Source: Desulfuromonadaceae bacterium
GTDB taxonomy: Bacteria > Desulfobacterota > Desulfuromonadia > Geobacterales > Pseudopelobacteraceae
NCBI GenBank assembly: GCA_028681335.1
Contig: JAQUIT010000007.1
Location: 85,990-149,989 of the forward strand
Length of the DNA stretch: 64,000 nt
Direction of reading: 5' to 3'
Shown: piece after piece, positions 27,590-36,018 of the stretch
Numbering within the stretch: the first letter of the stretch is position 1
How the letters are laid out: each line of letters opens with the position of its first letter
Made by a program: the position numbers and the translations under genes
Notes under the pieces: generated by a model
Seen by the model: the letters and a program-made list of their open reading frames with translations, nothing else
Told to the model about the DNA's origin: nothing
Database searches by the model: none

Positions 27590-28615
27590 ATGTCCGAGCT
27601 ACGCTGGGATCCGATAAAGCTGCACTGGGTAATCATCGCAACTGAACGCGGTCGTCGTCCGCGAGATTTTCAGGTGGAGCAGGAGCAGGGGGGGATGATT
27701 GCCTGCCCGTTCTGCTACGGTAATGAGGATAAGACACCCCCGGAGATCTTTGCCATTCGCCCGGGTGGCGAGCCTAACGCCGCTAACTGGCGGGTACGGG
27801 TTATTCCTAACAAGTATCCGGCGTTACGGGTCGAGGGTGAACTGAATAACCGCGGCTACGGCATGTATGATGTTATGAACGGCATCGGAGCGCACGAGGT
27901 GATCATTGAAACTCCCGACCACAACCGTACGCTGGCCGATCTGACGGTCAATGAGATCAACGACGTGCTGATCGCGTATCGCCATCGCTACCTGGATCTG
28001 CGCAAGGATTTCCGCTTTCGCTATATGGTGCTGTTCAAGAATCACGGCACCCGTGCGGGGGCATCCCTCTCTCATTCCCATAGTCAGCTTATTGCGGTGC
28101 CGCTGCTGCCGCCGGTGGCAAGTACCCAGCTGAAGGTCGCCCGTAATTATTACAGTGATAAAGAACGCTGTATTTTCTGCGATATGATTGAGTTTGAGCT
28201 TCGTGAAGGGGTGCGTGTGGTAAAGGAGTTTTCCAACTTCGTGACAATGACCCCCTACGCTTCAAGTTCGCCGTTTGAACTGCGCCTGTTCCCGAAACGT
28301 CACAGTCACGATTTTGCCCTGATGGATGATGCCCAGTTGGCGGAGCTGGCGGTTGCCATGAAGGATATGCTGCTGCGTGTCAAGACGGTATTGCGGGATG
28401 CGCCGTACAATTTTATTCTGCATAACGCTCCACCTATGCATCGCCGGCCTGGTAAGCCGGATCAGTGGATCTCTCTGGAGTATGATTACCACTGGCATAT
28501 CGAGTTGGTGCCGCGGTTGACTCAGGTGGCCGGTTTTGAGTGGGGTACCGGTTTTTATATCAACCCGACTTCGCCTGAGGATGCGGCCGAATTCCTGCGA
28601 GAGGCTGATGTCTGA
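27590..28615 (+). CDS. galT: GalT-like galactose-1-phosphate uridylyltransferase
   Basis: The 341-residue HIT-superfamily protein carries a zinc-type CPFC near residue 41 and the catalytic histidine block ASLSHSHSQLIAVPLL, where GalT enzymes have HPHGQ or HPHSQ. A C-terminal HIT-like half follows (FILHNAPP, YHWHIELVPRL). It should move a nucleotide group between sugar 1-phosphates; the exact pair (UDP-glucose/galactose-1-P or ADP-glucose-like) is unsure. AGGAGA precedes the ATG. Its end overlaps the next gene by 8 bp. Confidence 0.87.
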   Translation: MSELRWDPIKLHWVIIATERGRRPRDFQVEQEQGGMIACPFCYGNEDKTPPEIFAIRPGGEPNAANWRVRVIPNKYPALRVEGELNNRGYGMYDVMNGIGAHEVIIETPDHNRTLADLTVNEINDVLIAYRHRYLDLRKDFRFRYMVLFKNHGTRAGASLSHSHSQLIAVPLLPPVASTQLKVARNYYSDKERCIFCDMIEFELREGVRVVKEFSNFVTMTPYASSSPFELRLFPKRHSHDFALMDDAQLAELAVAMKDMLLRVKTVLRDAPYNFILHNAPPMHRRPGKPDQWISLEYDYHWHIELVPRLTQVAGFEWGTGFYINPTSPEDAAEFLREADV

Positions 28616-29468
28616 TATACGGGCGGTGCTCGACGCGCTCTACGCTGCCAGATCTTCTCATCATCTGGACAATGATCCACTCTCTTTCTGCCACCGCTAC
28701 CCAGATCCATCAGATCAGGAGATTGCTGCGGTTATCGCTTCATCATTTGCCTATGGCTCTGTTGTCATAATCTTGCGCACGCTGGAAACGATATTTGCAG
28801 AGATGGGGCCGTCACCGAGAAAGTATGTCGAAAATTTTGACCCGGATGCCGGCCTGCGTACGTTCTCCGGCTTCAAGCACCGCTTTAATGACGGCCGTGA
28901 CCTCTGTGCACTGCTTTGGGGGATGAGGCAGATGGTGGAACAGTGTGGCAGTATCCAGTCATTTTTTCTGTGTGGATACTCCGCTGGAGATGCTGACGTG
29001 AGCGGCGCATTGAACAGCTACTCCGCCGCAGTTCAAGCTCTGAGCTATAGTGCAGTCTTCGGTGGTGACAGCATCCCGCCCAACTCCTACTTTCGCTTCC
29101 TGTTCCCGGCCCCCGTTTCCGGTAGCGCCTGCAAACGACTCTGTATGTTTCTCCGTTGGATGGTTCGCCGTGCGGACGGTATTGACCTGGGTTTGTGGGA
29201 GAACGTTTCCCCGTCACAGCTTATTATCCCTGTTGATACGCATATCTGCCGCATCGGTCGCTACCTTGGCCTGTCCAGCAGAAAGGCCGCCGACTGGCGT
29301 ATGGCACAGGAAATTACTGCTGCCTTGCGTGCCTTTGATCCGCTTGATCCGGTTAAATATGATTTTTCTCTTGCCCATCTGGGAATCAGTGACGGATGTG
29401 ACGGTAAAGACATGAGCCGTTGCACTTCATGTCCGATAACCGGAATCTGTGCACAAAACTTGACTTAA
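28608..29468 (+). CDS. TIGR02757/DUF2400 family protein with EndoIII-like features
   Basis: A 286-residue protein of the TIGR02757 family, which has no established function. It contains VDTHICRIGRYLGL (209-222), very like the segment of endonuclease III that carries the catalytic Asp, and a C-terminal cysteine set C264-x7-C-x2-C-x5-C281 close to the 4Fe-4S loop of that enzyme (C-x6-C-x2-C-x5-C). The helix-hairpin-helix Lys is not seen. The start overlaps galT by 8 bp; a longer frame upstream lies within galT. Inference: a divergent HhH-GPD relative that may bind DNA or RNA. Confidence 0.85.
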   Translation: MSDIRAVLDALYAARSSHHLDNDPLSFCHRYPDPSDQEIAAVIASSFAYGSVVIILRTLETIFAEMGPSPRKYVENFDPDAGLRTFSGFKHRFNDGRDLCALLWGMRQMVEQCGSIQSFFLCGYSAGDADVSGALNSYSAAVQALSYSAVFGGDSIPPNSYFRFLFPAPVSGSACKRLCMFLRWMVRRADGIDLGLWENVSPSQLIIPVDTHICRIGRYLGLSSRKAADWRMAQEITAALRAFDPLDPVKYDFSLAHLGISDGCDGKDMSRCTSCPITGICAQNLT

Positions 29469-29495
29469 ACGGTCGAAATGCTACGGCGTAATGAT

Positions 29496-29524
29496 TTGAC
29501 ACCTTTCACCCTTTCTGATATAGA
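29496..29524 (+). promoter_or_regulatory. Sigma-70-type promoter upstream of the MJ0042 zinc-finger gene
   Basis: TTGACA (29496-29501), a 17-bp spacer and TATAGA (29519-29524) form a near-consensus promoter, about 65 bp before the start codon. Confidence 0.7.
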
Positions 29525-29589
29525 ACGAGCGTTGTTTCAGATAGTTCCATGGATTCCTACCATAAGCTGCCATCATCGAGGAGTTGCAG

Positions 29590-31056
29590 ATGATCATCCA
29601 ATGCGAAAAATGTCAAACTCGGTTCAGGCTTGACGATTCCAGGGTCACTGATAAGGGTGTCAAAGTCCGCTGCACCAAGTGCAAACATGTCTTCAGGGTG
29701 CATAAGGAGGGGGCGGATGTGGAGCCCTTTGCGCAGGGTACGGCCTTGTCCGGTTTTGCTCCTTTAGACAGCCAGGGTGATGTGCCGGCAGCAGCTCCAG
29801 ATGATCAGCAGGACGTTGCCGGTGACGCGACGTTTGTCTCTGCCGGTTTTGACGGATATGAAGATTCATCGGCCGATAGCGCAGATGATTTCAGTTTAAA
29901 CGGTACAGAAACATTTGATGCATCGACGATAACTTTTGAGTCAGATGATTTTGATGCAATGGCTCCTAAATCAGCCGGGCCAGCTGCCATTGGTGGTGGT
30001 GTAGATTTTTCCAACTTCGATTTTGGCGAGGCAATTTCTGAGCCGGATTCAACGCCGCTCTCTACGGTGTCGGCTGCCGACTTTATTGACAACGATAGCG
30101 AGTATGTTGCCGTTGCTCCTCGGAAAGAGGCGCTGCAGGGGCTCGACTTCTCGGATGATGATATGTTTGGAGCCGTTGTAGAAGCGGCTCCGGAGGAGTC
30201 TGGTGCCGCAATCACCTTTGATTTTGAAGGTGATGACAGTTTTGCTGAATCAATGGATATGGGTGGTCACGATTCAAGCGGTAAAAGTGGCAAGTTGTTC
30301 TCGCTTGATACAGCCGGTGATGCCCCCTTCAGTCTGGATGAAATCGATTTTGGCGACGAGTTGACATCAGTAGCGGTTCAGCAGGTAAACCCGGAAGATC
30401 TGAAGCCTTCTCAGGAGATACTCTTTGCCCCTCTGGCTGAGGCACAGATCAGGCCGGTGTCTACCGAAGCAGCACCGTCTCTTCCGGGCGTAGGTCCCAT
30501 TGGTGAACAGCACGAGTTACCGCCGCTCTCTATCGCTTCCAGGCGGAAACAGAGCCCGCTTTTCGGTATCGTAATTGCTGTAGCGGCATTGCTGGTTGTT
30601 TCAGTTTTAGGCTATATCGGCTATTCGTCATTTTCTACAGCGAAGAATGCTACACCGGAAGCCGGCAGGATTAGCGTCCGTGCCGTGAAAGCGGTCTTCA
30701 TTAAAAATGAAGGTGCAGGTGATCTGCTGGTTATTTCAGGTGAGGCTCTCAATGAGTTTCCCAAGCCGCGGGCGGCTCTGCAGGTTAAGGCGACGGTATT
30801 TGATTCCACCGGCACAAGCATCGCTACCAAGAATGCGTATGGTGGCAACCCGTTAACGGAGGAACAGCTGGAGAGTTTGCCTCTTGATAAGATAGAGGCG
30901 GCGATGGCGAATCAATTTGGCGATTCGCTGGCTAATATGGAAGTTGCCCCCGGTAGGGCGATTCCTTTTGTCATCGTGGTTGCCAACCTGCCTCCAGGCG
31001 CGAAAGATTTTGCGGTGCAGTCTTCCGGGTCAACGGTTGCAACCGGTAAGCAATAG
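29590..31056 (+). CDS. MJ0042 zinc-finger protein with membrane anchor and DUF3426-like tail
   Basis: The 488-residue protein opens with an MJ0042 zinc ribbon (IIQCEKCQTRFRLD, VRCTKCKHVFRV; C-x2-C and C-x2-C), then a long acidic low-complexity linker full of Asp, Phe and Ser (about 45-310), one transmembrane helix (SPLFGIVIAVAALLVVSVLGY) and a C-terminal domain resembling DUF3426 (VRAVKAVFIKNEGAGDLLVI). Such proteins are common in deltaproteobacteria and of unknown role. The ATG is preferred over an upstream TTG because GAGGAG lies correctly spaced. A consensus promoter is upstream and a strong terminator downstream. Confidence 0.85.
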   Translation: MIIQCEKCQTRFRLDDSRVTDKGVKVRCTKCKHVFRVHKEGADVEPFAQGTALSGFAPLDSQGDVPAAAPDDQQDVAGDATFVSAGFDGYEDSSADSADDFSLNGTETFDASTITFESDDFDAMAPKSAGPAAIGGGVDFSNFDFGEAISEPDSTPLSTVSAADFIDNDSEYVAVAPRKEALQGLDFSDDDMFGAVVEAAPEESGAAITFDFEGDDSFAESMDMGGHDSSGKSGKLFSLDTAGDAPFSLDEIDFGDELTSVAVQQVNPEDLKPSQEILFAPLAEAQIRPVSTEAAPSLPGVGPIGEQHELPPLSIASRRKQSPLFGIVIAVAALLVVSVLGYIGYSSFSTAKNATPEAGRISVRAVKAVFIKNEGAGDLLVISGEALNEFPKPRAALQVKATVFDSTGTSIATKNAYGGNPLTEEQLESLPLDKIEAAMANQFGDSLANMEVAPGRAIPFVIVVANLPPGAKDFAVQSSGSTVATGKQ

Positions 31057-31080
31057 AGGTACTTCACATAACAGAAACAG

Positions 31081-31117
31081 AAAGGGCGCTGACAGGAATG
31101 TCAGCGCCCTTTTTTTA
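31081..31117. terminator. Strong bidirectional terminator
   Basis: A perfect 14-bp stem (AAAGGGCGCTGACA) with GGAA loop and a T-run. It lies between converging genes and can serve both. Confidence 0.9.
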
Positions 31118-31146
31118 CTGGGAATAAGCCTCGTGATGAAAAGCTG

Positions 31147-31659
31147 CTACAGGATCTCAACCAGACGGATCGCAAAAGTGAGGTCACGCCCTGCCAATGG
31201 GTGATTACCATCCAACGTTATCGTTGTATCGGTAACTTCAGTTACCAGAACCGGTAGAGGTGATCCATCTTCGAGAATTACTTCCATCTGATGCCCTGGT
31301 TCCGGTTTAATGTCGGTCGGGATTTCGCTCCGCTCGATAACAGCCACCATCTCTTCTGCACGCTGCCCGTATGCATCATCTGCGGGTATGGAGACCGTAA
31401 CGCTTTCGCCAGGCTCAAGGCCGATCACTGCCGCTTCGAATTTAGGTATCAGCTGTCCGGCGCCAATGACAAACTCCATAGGATCCGTTGACTGGCTGGC
31501 ACATCCACAGCCGTCATTGACCTCTTTACTGCTGCCGCAGCCACAAGAATGATCATCAGGTTGATCCGGTAAGCTTTCCGATGAATCAAAGACAGATCCA
31601 TCTTCGAGTGTGCCGGTATAGTGTACTTTTACTTTGTCTCCAGTTTTAGCCTTTGCCAT
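31147..31659 (-). CDS. SlyD-like FKBP isomerase with an internal cysteine-rich loop
   Basis: The 170-residue cytoplasmic protein is an FKBP with a SlyD-type inserted chaperone flap: KVHYTGTLEDGSVFDSSE, MEFVIGAGQLIPKFE, DAYGQRAEEMVAVI, HPLAGRDLTF. Unlike SlyD, the metal-binding residues are not in a tail but in a loop after the first strand pair (about 31-58): Cys39, Cys41, Cys51, Cys53 as C-x-C-x9-C-x-C plus a His. Zinc or nickel binding there is an inference. It is followed by DUF167, DivIVA and envelope genes on the same strand. Confidence 0.9.
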   Translation of the reverse strand: MAKAKTGDKVKVHYTGTLEDGSVFDSSESLPDQPDDHSCGCGSSKEVNDGCGCASQSTDPMEFVIGAGQLIPKFEAAVIGLEPGESVTVSIPADDAYGQRAEEMVAVIERSEIPTDIKPEPGHQMEVILEDGSPLPVLVTEVTDTTITLDGNHPLAGRDLTFAIRLVEIL

Positions 31660-31671
31660 GGTTGCATCCTT

Positions 31672-32007
31672 TCAGTGTGTGTGCCCGGTGTTCAGGGATT
31701 CTTCTATTGCAGATATCTGTTTGTTGAATTGTTCCGGGTGATCGCCGCTTATGCGCAGACGTTTATGGCGGGATGATTCTCCTGAAACAATCTCAACCGC
31801 TGATTTTGAAACGTTAAAGAGCCCGGCGATAAACTCACGGCAGAGCTTATTGGCAGCGCCATCAACAGGCGGCGAGGTAAGCCTTATCTTGAGTTCCTCC
31901 CCCACAAGGCCGCACAGCTCGTTTTTTGATGCCCGCGGTTGAACGTATACGCTCAGTACCAGGTCATTGTGGATGGTTTTTAGAAAAGGGAGTTCAGCTC
32001 TGAGCAT
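31672..32007 (-). CDS. DUF167/YggU family protein
   Basis: A 111-residue protein with the YggU/DUF167 signature VYVQPRASKNELCGL, KIRLTSPPVDGAANKLC. The family is widespread, small, alpha/beta and of unknown function. It overlaps the end of the DivIVA gene by 14 bp, an arrangement (yggT-divIVA-yggU) seen in many bacteria; here the YggT gene lies 9 kb away. Confidence 0.9.
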   Translation of the reverse strand: MLRAELPFLKTIHNDLVLSVYVQPRASKNELCGLVGEELKIRLTSPPVDGAANKLCREFIAGLFNVSKSAVEIVSGESSRHKRLRISGDHPEQFNKQISAIEESLNTGHTH

Positions 32008-32446
32008 CGCCTGAAAGTTGGTGGCCGAAGCTTTCGAGTAATCCCTTGAAACTCATTTCAAACTGGATTTTCTGCCGCCGGATCTCTTCAATACGGCTCT
32101 TTAATTCACCCAACTGCCGCTCGGCATCGGCAACAATACGTTCACCCTTCAGCTCGGCTTCTGATACTATCAACTCGGCCTCTTTGCGGGCATTGGCCTT
32201 CATCTCCTCGATTACACGCTGGGCAGAAAGCAGGGTCTCGCGAAGTTCCCGTTCCTTTTCAGCCATGTCGAGTGACTCCCGGTTGTGGCGTGACTGCTGC
32301 TCTTTCATCTCGCTGTTTTCACGAAGCAGGCTCTCCATTTCACCGGCAACTGTTTGGAGAAAGGCATCAACGTCATCAGGATCAAGGCCTCTAAAAGTCT
32401 TTACCCTAAACTGTTGCTGTTGAATATCGAGTGGAGAGATCTTCAT
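31994..32446 (-). CDS. DivIVA-domain protein
   Basis: The 150-residue protein starts with the DivIVA lipid-binding motif (MKISPLDIQQQQFRVKTFRGLDPDDVDAFL) and continues as a long coiled coil (about 35-140). DivIVA proteins bind curved membrane and scaffold division or polar proteins; in Gram-negatives the role is less clear. It overlaps DUF167 and follows LysM and TPR genes, a probable envelope-related operon. Confidence 0.9.
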   Translation of the reverse strand: MKISPLDIQQQQFRVKTFRGLDPDDVDAFLQTVAGEMESLLRENSEMKEQQSRHNRESLDMAEKERELRETLLSAQRVIEEMKANARKEAELIVSEAELKGERIVADAERQLGELKSRIEEIRRQKIQFEMSFKGLLESFGHQLSGDAQS

Positions 32447-32492
32447 GGTGTATCAACCTCGCAGGTGTGTAACGTAAAATGGGGATAGATGT

Positions 32493-33272
32493 TTATTGTG
32501 CAGATAGTTTCAAATAACATTCGGCTTTATAAAGATTCGCATCCGCGGCGAGGAGTGAGGCCGAATTGTCTGCCAGATAACGATCAAACAGCTCCAGGGC
32601 GGTACGGCAATCATTCTGGTGAAATGCCTTTACCGCTGATTCGTAGAGCTTCTGGCCCGTGGCATCTTTGGCTGTCGTAGATCTCTTTTGCGACGGTGTT
32701 GGGGGGTTGGGCTCTTGTGTAGGGGCCTTCTTCACATGACTGACCGATTTCCTGTTTTCTCTGGCCGGTTTGACTTTTTTGGTTTCGCCTTTGTTTAAAT
32801 CACTCAAAGAAAGTTCTGTACTCGTGGCAGAAGCCGGGGTAGACGTGTTCACTTTGTCTGTTGGCAAAATATCACTGTTTTTATGCGTGGCATTTTTGCC
32901 ACCGTGAGCTTTGGGTTTGGCCGCTGAAACGGGCGGTCTGGAACCGGCACTGGCAGAATCTGCTCTCTCCGTTTGCGTCACCGGAACCTTAAGCATGTTG
33001 CCGGTATAAATGAGGTCGGGGTTTTTAATGTTGTTGAACAGAAGAATCTGGGGGAAATACATCCCGTGACCGCTGAACCTGCGTGAAAGTTTATAAAGGG
33101 AGTCACCCTTCTGTATTTCAATCTCACGGACAAGGAGACCGTCCTGCGATGGCTCTTTCTGGTCAGCCGGGGCCGGTTGGGGAACATACAGGAGATTCTG
33201 CTGGCCCCAGGCCGGTAGTGCAATACAGATCATGATAACAAGGAGGGTCGTGCGGCCGGAGCGTGACGTCAT
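32493..33272 (-). CDS. LysM and TPR-like periplasmic protein
   Basis: A 259-residue exported protein: signal peptide (TTLLVIMICIALPAWG), a LysM peptidoglycan-binding domain at about 48-97 (EIQKGDSLYKLSRRF, NPDLIYTGNMLKVP), a Lys/Thr/Ser/Pro-rich linker, and a C-terminal TPR-like pair (KLYESAVKAFHQNDCRTALELFDRYL). It begins 1 bp after the stop of the upstream 849-residue gene (TGA-t-ATG), so the two are translationally coupled and likely act together at the cell wall. Confidence 0.85.
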   Translation of the reverse strand: MTSRSGRTTLLVIMICIALPAWGQQNLLYVPQPAPADQKEPSQDGLLVREIEIQKGDSLYKLSRRFSGHGMYFPQILLFNNIKNPDLIYTGNMLKVPVTQTERADSASAGSRPPVSAAKPKAHGGKNATHKNSDILPTDKVNTSTPASATSTELSLSDLNKGETKKVKPARENRKSVSHVKKAPTQEPNPPTPSQKRSTTAKDATGQKLYESAVKAFHQNDCRTALELFDRYLADNSASLLAADANLYKAECYLKLSAQ

Positions 33273-33273
33273 A

Positions 33274-35823
33274 TCAATACCTGTTTCCCAGTTGGTCTTC
33301 GTAGCTCAGAATGTTTTTTACCTGAATGGCTGTCCCGACTCCGATACCCGGTTTAACTCTGAATGAAACCTTGATGCTGCGCTTCTCAGCGGCACCCAAC
33401 TCCTTGAAACGCCAGACAACAGCTCCGTTGCTGACGGCACTCGTCGCAGGGTCAGCAGCAACCAGTTCAAGCTGATCAGGCCAGGCGCTCTGCAACACTA
33501 CAATCCGCGCGAGATTGGAACCGTTATTGGTGATCGTCAAATCGAATGAAGCGATGTCACCCGGCTTGAGCCGTCCATTAAGTCCGGTCATGGCCATCTT
33601 GAGGAGTGGTCTCGAGTAGGCAAGCTTGATTGAGCCAGTGGCGTAATTGCCGTTGTCCCCTTCCGGCGCAAAAGAAACCTGAACGTTGCCGCTGCTGTTA
33701 TCGGCGGCAGTTACCGGAGTTTTGATCTCTAACAGGATGCCGGCTTCCTCGCGCGGTGCAAGCGGGCCGATCTCGCTGATTTCAGGTTCACCGGCCTGAT
33801 GGATGCCGTCGCGGTTCAGGTCATTGAAAACAGTTGCACTCTGTGCGCCGGTGACCACGTGCGAAATCTTGAATTTTTCTCTTATATTACCGGTATTGGT
33901 CACCACAACAGGGACAGTGACAGTCTGCCCTGGAATCGTTATCAGGTTGTCTGATCCGGAGCGAACGGAGATGCCATGCCGGGACTCTACAGAGGACAGA
34001 TTTGAAACAAAGGCGGCGGTTGTTTTGAGCTTATTGTTGATTAATTCTGCCCGGGTGGAGAGTTCCTGGCCGGCCAGTGAGTCGTCTTTGAGTTGCAGGC
34101 TAACACTGAATTCACGGCTCTCGCCGGATTTAAGCTGTAAACCGTCTAACACCAGTGCTGATTTCATCTCCTGCCTGAATCCGGAGGCTGCATAATCAAC
34201 AGGCTCAAACTGTGGCGGGAAGTTCAGGCGCAGCGTTACATCCTGTGCGGCGGTCGAGCCGACGTTGAGAATGGCAATGCGATACACCGGCTTGTCACCC
34301 GGAAGAATCTTGGTTTTATCTGTGCGCAGGACAGCTCTCAGGAGTGGTGCAGAGGCGGTAAGCTGGACTTCACGAGACTGGCTGGCTTCTGCCAAAAGTC
34401 TTGATGCAGCCTTAACCGGGTGCGTGATACGCAAGCCGTCGATGCTGCCAGGTGGAATGACAAGTTCGATTAATCCTTTAAATGTTTCGCCAGGTACAAG
34501 GTCCGGTGTTTGGCTGATGGCAACTTCGGGAGCTGCTGCCGAGGCGAAGCGGGTTTTAAAATCTGCCGGGAATGCAGATTCAAGATAGAAGGAGTCATTG
34601 CCGTTGCCGCGGTTGATGACTTCAAACGGGATCGTAATAACCTCGCCAACCGTGGAAGTATCCGGGCGAGGTAAAAGATTGAATTCGAAACCGGCGAACT
34701 GGGCAACTTCAAAGCGTAATACCTGGGCATTTTCCGCTGCTGCGGGCGTCTCGGCAGCCTGAACCGGAAGCGCAACAGCAACGCCCAATTCACGCAGTTT
34801 TGTCACCGCTGTTACGGCTGCTTTGGATGTCGGAAATTTGTCGATTATGGTCTTGTACTGGCTGATAGCCTTCTCACGATACGCCTGTTTTGTCGCCTTA
34901 TCCTTTTCTTCGGCATGTCTCTGTTCTGTCAGGCGTGTTTCTGCCGCTTTTGCAATTGCAATCCGGTTTTCGTCTGCCTTTATCTGGGCAATACGCGCTG
35001 CTTCAATTTTCTGCGCGTTTATGCGGGCAGTTTCAGCCTCAACTTCAGCCCGGAGCGTTTCCTCTGCTTTAGCAGCCGCCAGACGATCCTGTTCGATCTT
35101 TGTTGCTGCTGCCTGTTCAGCTGTGAGACGATCCTGTTCTGTTTTTGCTGCTGCTTTTTCAGCCGCTTTGCGCTCTTCTGCTGATTTGATGGCTGCAATA
35201 CGCTGCTGTTCGGCTTTTTCGCGCGCCTCGGTCTCCTGAGCTATCCTGACCTGCTCGGCTTTGATTGCAGCAGCACGCTCCATCTCTTTTCTCTCAGCGG
35301 CAGCCTTTTGTTCCGTCTGCTCAAGAGCTGCAGTGCGTGCGGCTTCGGCAGCCATTTTAGCTTCGTTTTCCTTGGCGGCAGCCAGGGCTTTTGCATCCGG
35401 CACTGCTGCAAGTTTAGGCAGAGGTTGCCCGGTCGGAAGTTCTTCACCGTTTTCATAACGAGCGGTAAGCGCGAGGAGATCGCTCTCGGCGGTGTTTCTG
35501 AGCGGGTTTTCAGGGTATTCTTTGGAGAACTGTGAAAGGTAACGCGCAGCCTCCCGTTGGTTGCCGGCTTTGTAGTAGGAACGGGAAAGCCAGAACAGTG
35601 CCATATCCCTGAGGGGGGTGTCGGGGTATTTCTGCAAAACCTCATTCATCTTTTCAATTGAGGATGCATAATCTTTCTGCTGGTAAGCATTAAATCCGGC
35701 AATAAAAACCTGTGAATCCTCCGTTTCCTGGCAGTAGGCCGGAGATGCAGCCAGTGATGAAATTATGACGAGGGCGACCAGAAGCCGGGGTAGGATGTTG
35801 CGACATAATCTCAATAATATCAC
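33274..35823 (-). CDS. Exported TPR, coiled-coil and DUF11-like repeat protein
   Basis: The 849-residue protein has a signal peptide (LLVALVIISSLAASPAYC), TPR-type repeats (about 40-115: VFIAGFNAYQQKDYASSIEKM, YYKAGNQREAARYL), an Ala/Glu/Lys-rich coiled coil (about 135-310), then several Ig-like repeats of the DUF11 sort (GEVITIPFEVINRGNGND, PGDKPVYRIAILNVGSTAAQDV, PGDIASFDLTITNNGSN). It could span the periplasm. The GTG start has AGAGG upstream. It is the first gene of the run that continues with LysM and DivIVA. The function is unknown. Confidence 0.82.
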   Translation of the reverse strand: MILLRLCRNILPRLLVALVIISSLAASPAYCQETEDSQVFIAGFNAYQQKDYASSIEKMNEVLQKYPDTPLRDMALFWLSRSYYKAGNQREAARYLSQFSKEYPENPLRNTAESDLLALTARYENGEELPTGQPLPKLAAVPDAKALAAAKENEAKMAAEAARTAALEQTEQKAAAERKEMERAAAIKAEQVRIAQETEAREKAEQQRIAAIKSAEERKAAEKAAAKTEQDRLTAEQAAATKIEQDRLAAAKAEETLRAEVEAETARINAQKIEAARIAQIKADENRIAIAKAAETRLTEQRHAEEKDKATKQAYREKAISQYKTIIDKFPTSKAAVTAVTKLRELGVAVALPVQAAETPAAAENAQVLRFEVAQFAGFEFNLLPRPDTSTVGEVITIPFEVINRGNGNDSFYLESAFPADFKTRFASAAAPEVAISQTPDLVPGETFKGLIELVIPPGSIDGLRITHPVKAASRLLAEASQSREVQLTASAPLLRAVLRTDKTKILPGDKPVYRIAILNVGSTAAQDVTLRLNFPPQFEPVDYAASGFRQEMKSALVLDGLQLKSGESREFSVSLQLKDDSLAGQELSTRAELINNKLKTTAAFVSNLSSVESRHGISVRSGSDNLITIPGQTVTVPVVVTNTGNIREKFKISHVVTGAQSATVFNDLNRDGIHQAGEPEISEIGPLAPREEAGILLEIKTPVTAADNSSGNVQVSFAPEGDNGNYATGSIKLAYSRPLLKMAMTGLNGRLKPGDIASFDLTITNNGSNLARIVVLQSAWPDQLELVAADPATSAVSNGAVVWRFKELGAAEKRSIKVSFRVKPGIGVGTAIQVKNILSYEDQLGNRY

Positions 35824-36018
35824 GTTAATGGACCTCTTTTATCCGGCTACGCTGCTAAAGGCGCACGGAATACAGATGGAGTCTGCAGGTAAAATGCCTC
35901 CTAAGTAGCACCTCCCGGCGCCGTTGTCAACGAAAGAAACGTTATGTCAGTACGTTACACCGTGTGATCGTGCGAATGTCCCGCAGTATTTATGTAAATA
36001 AAAAGGGCGCTTTCGAGG

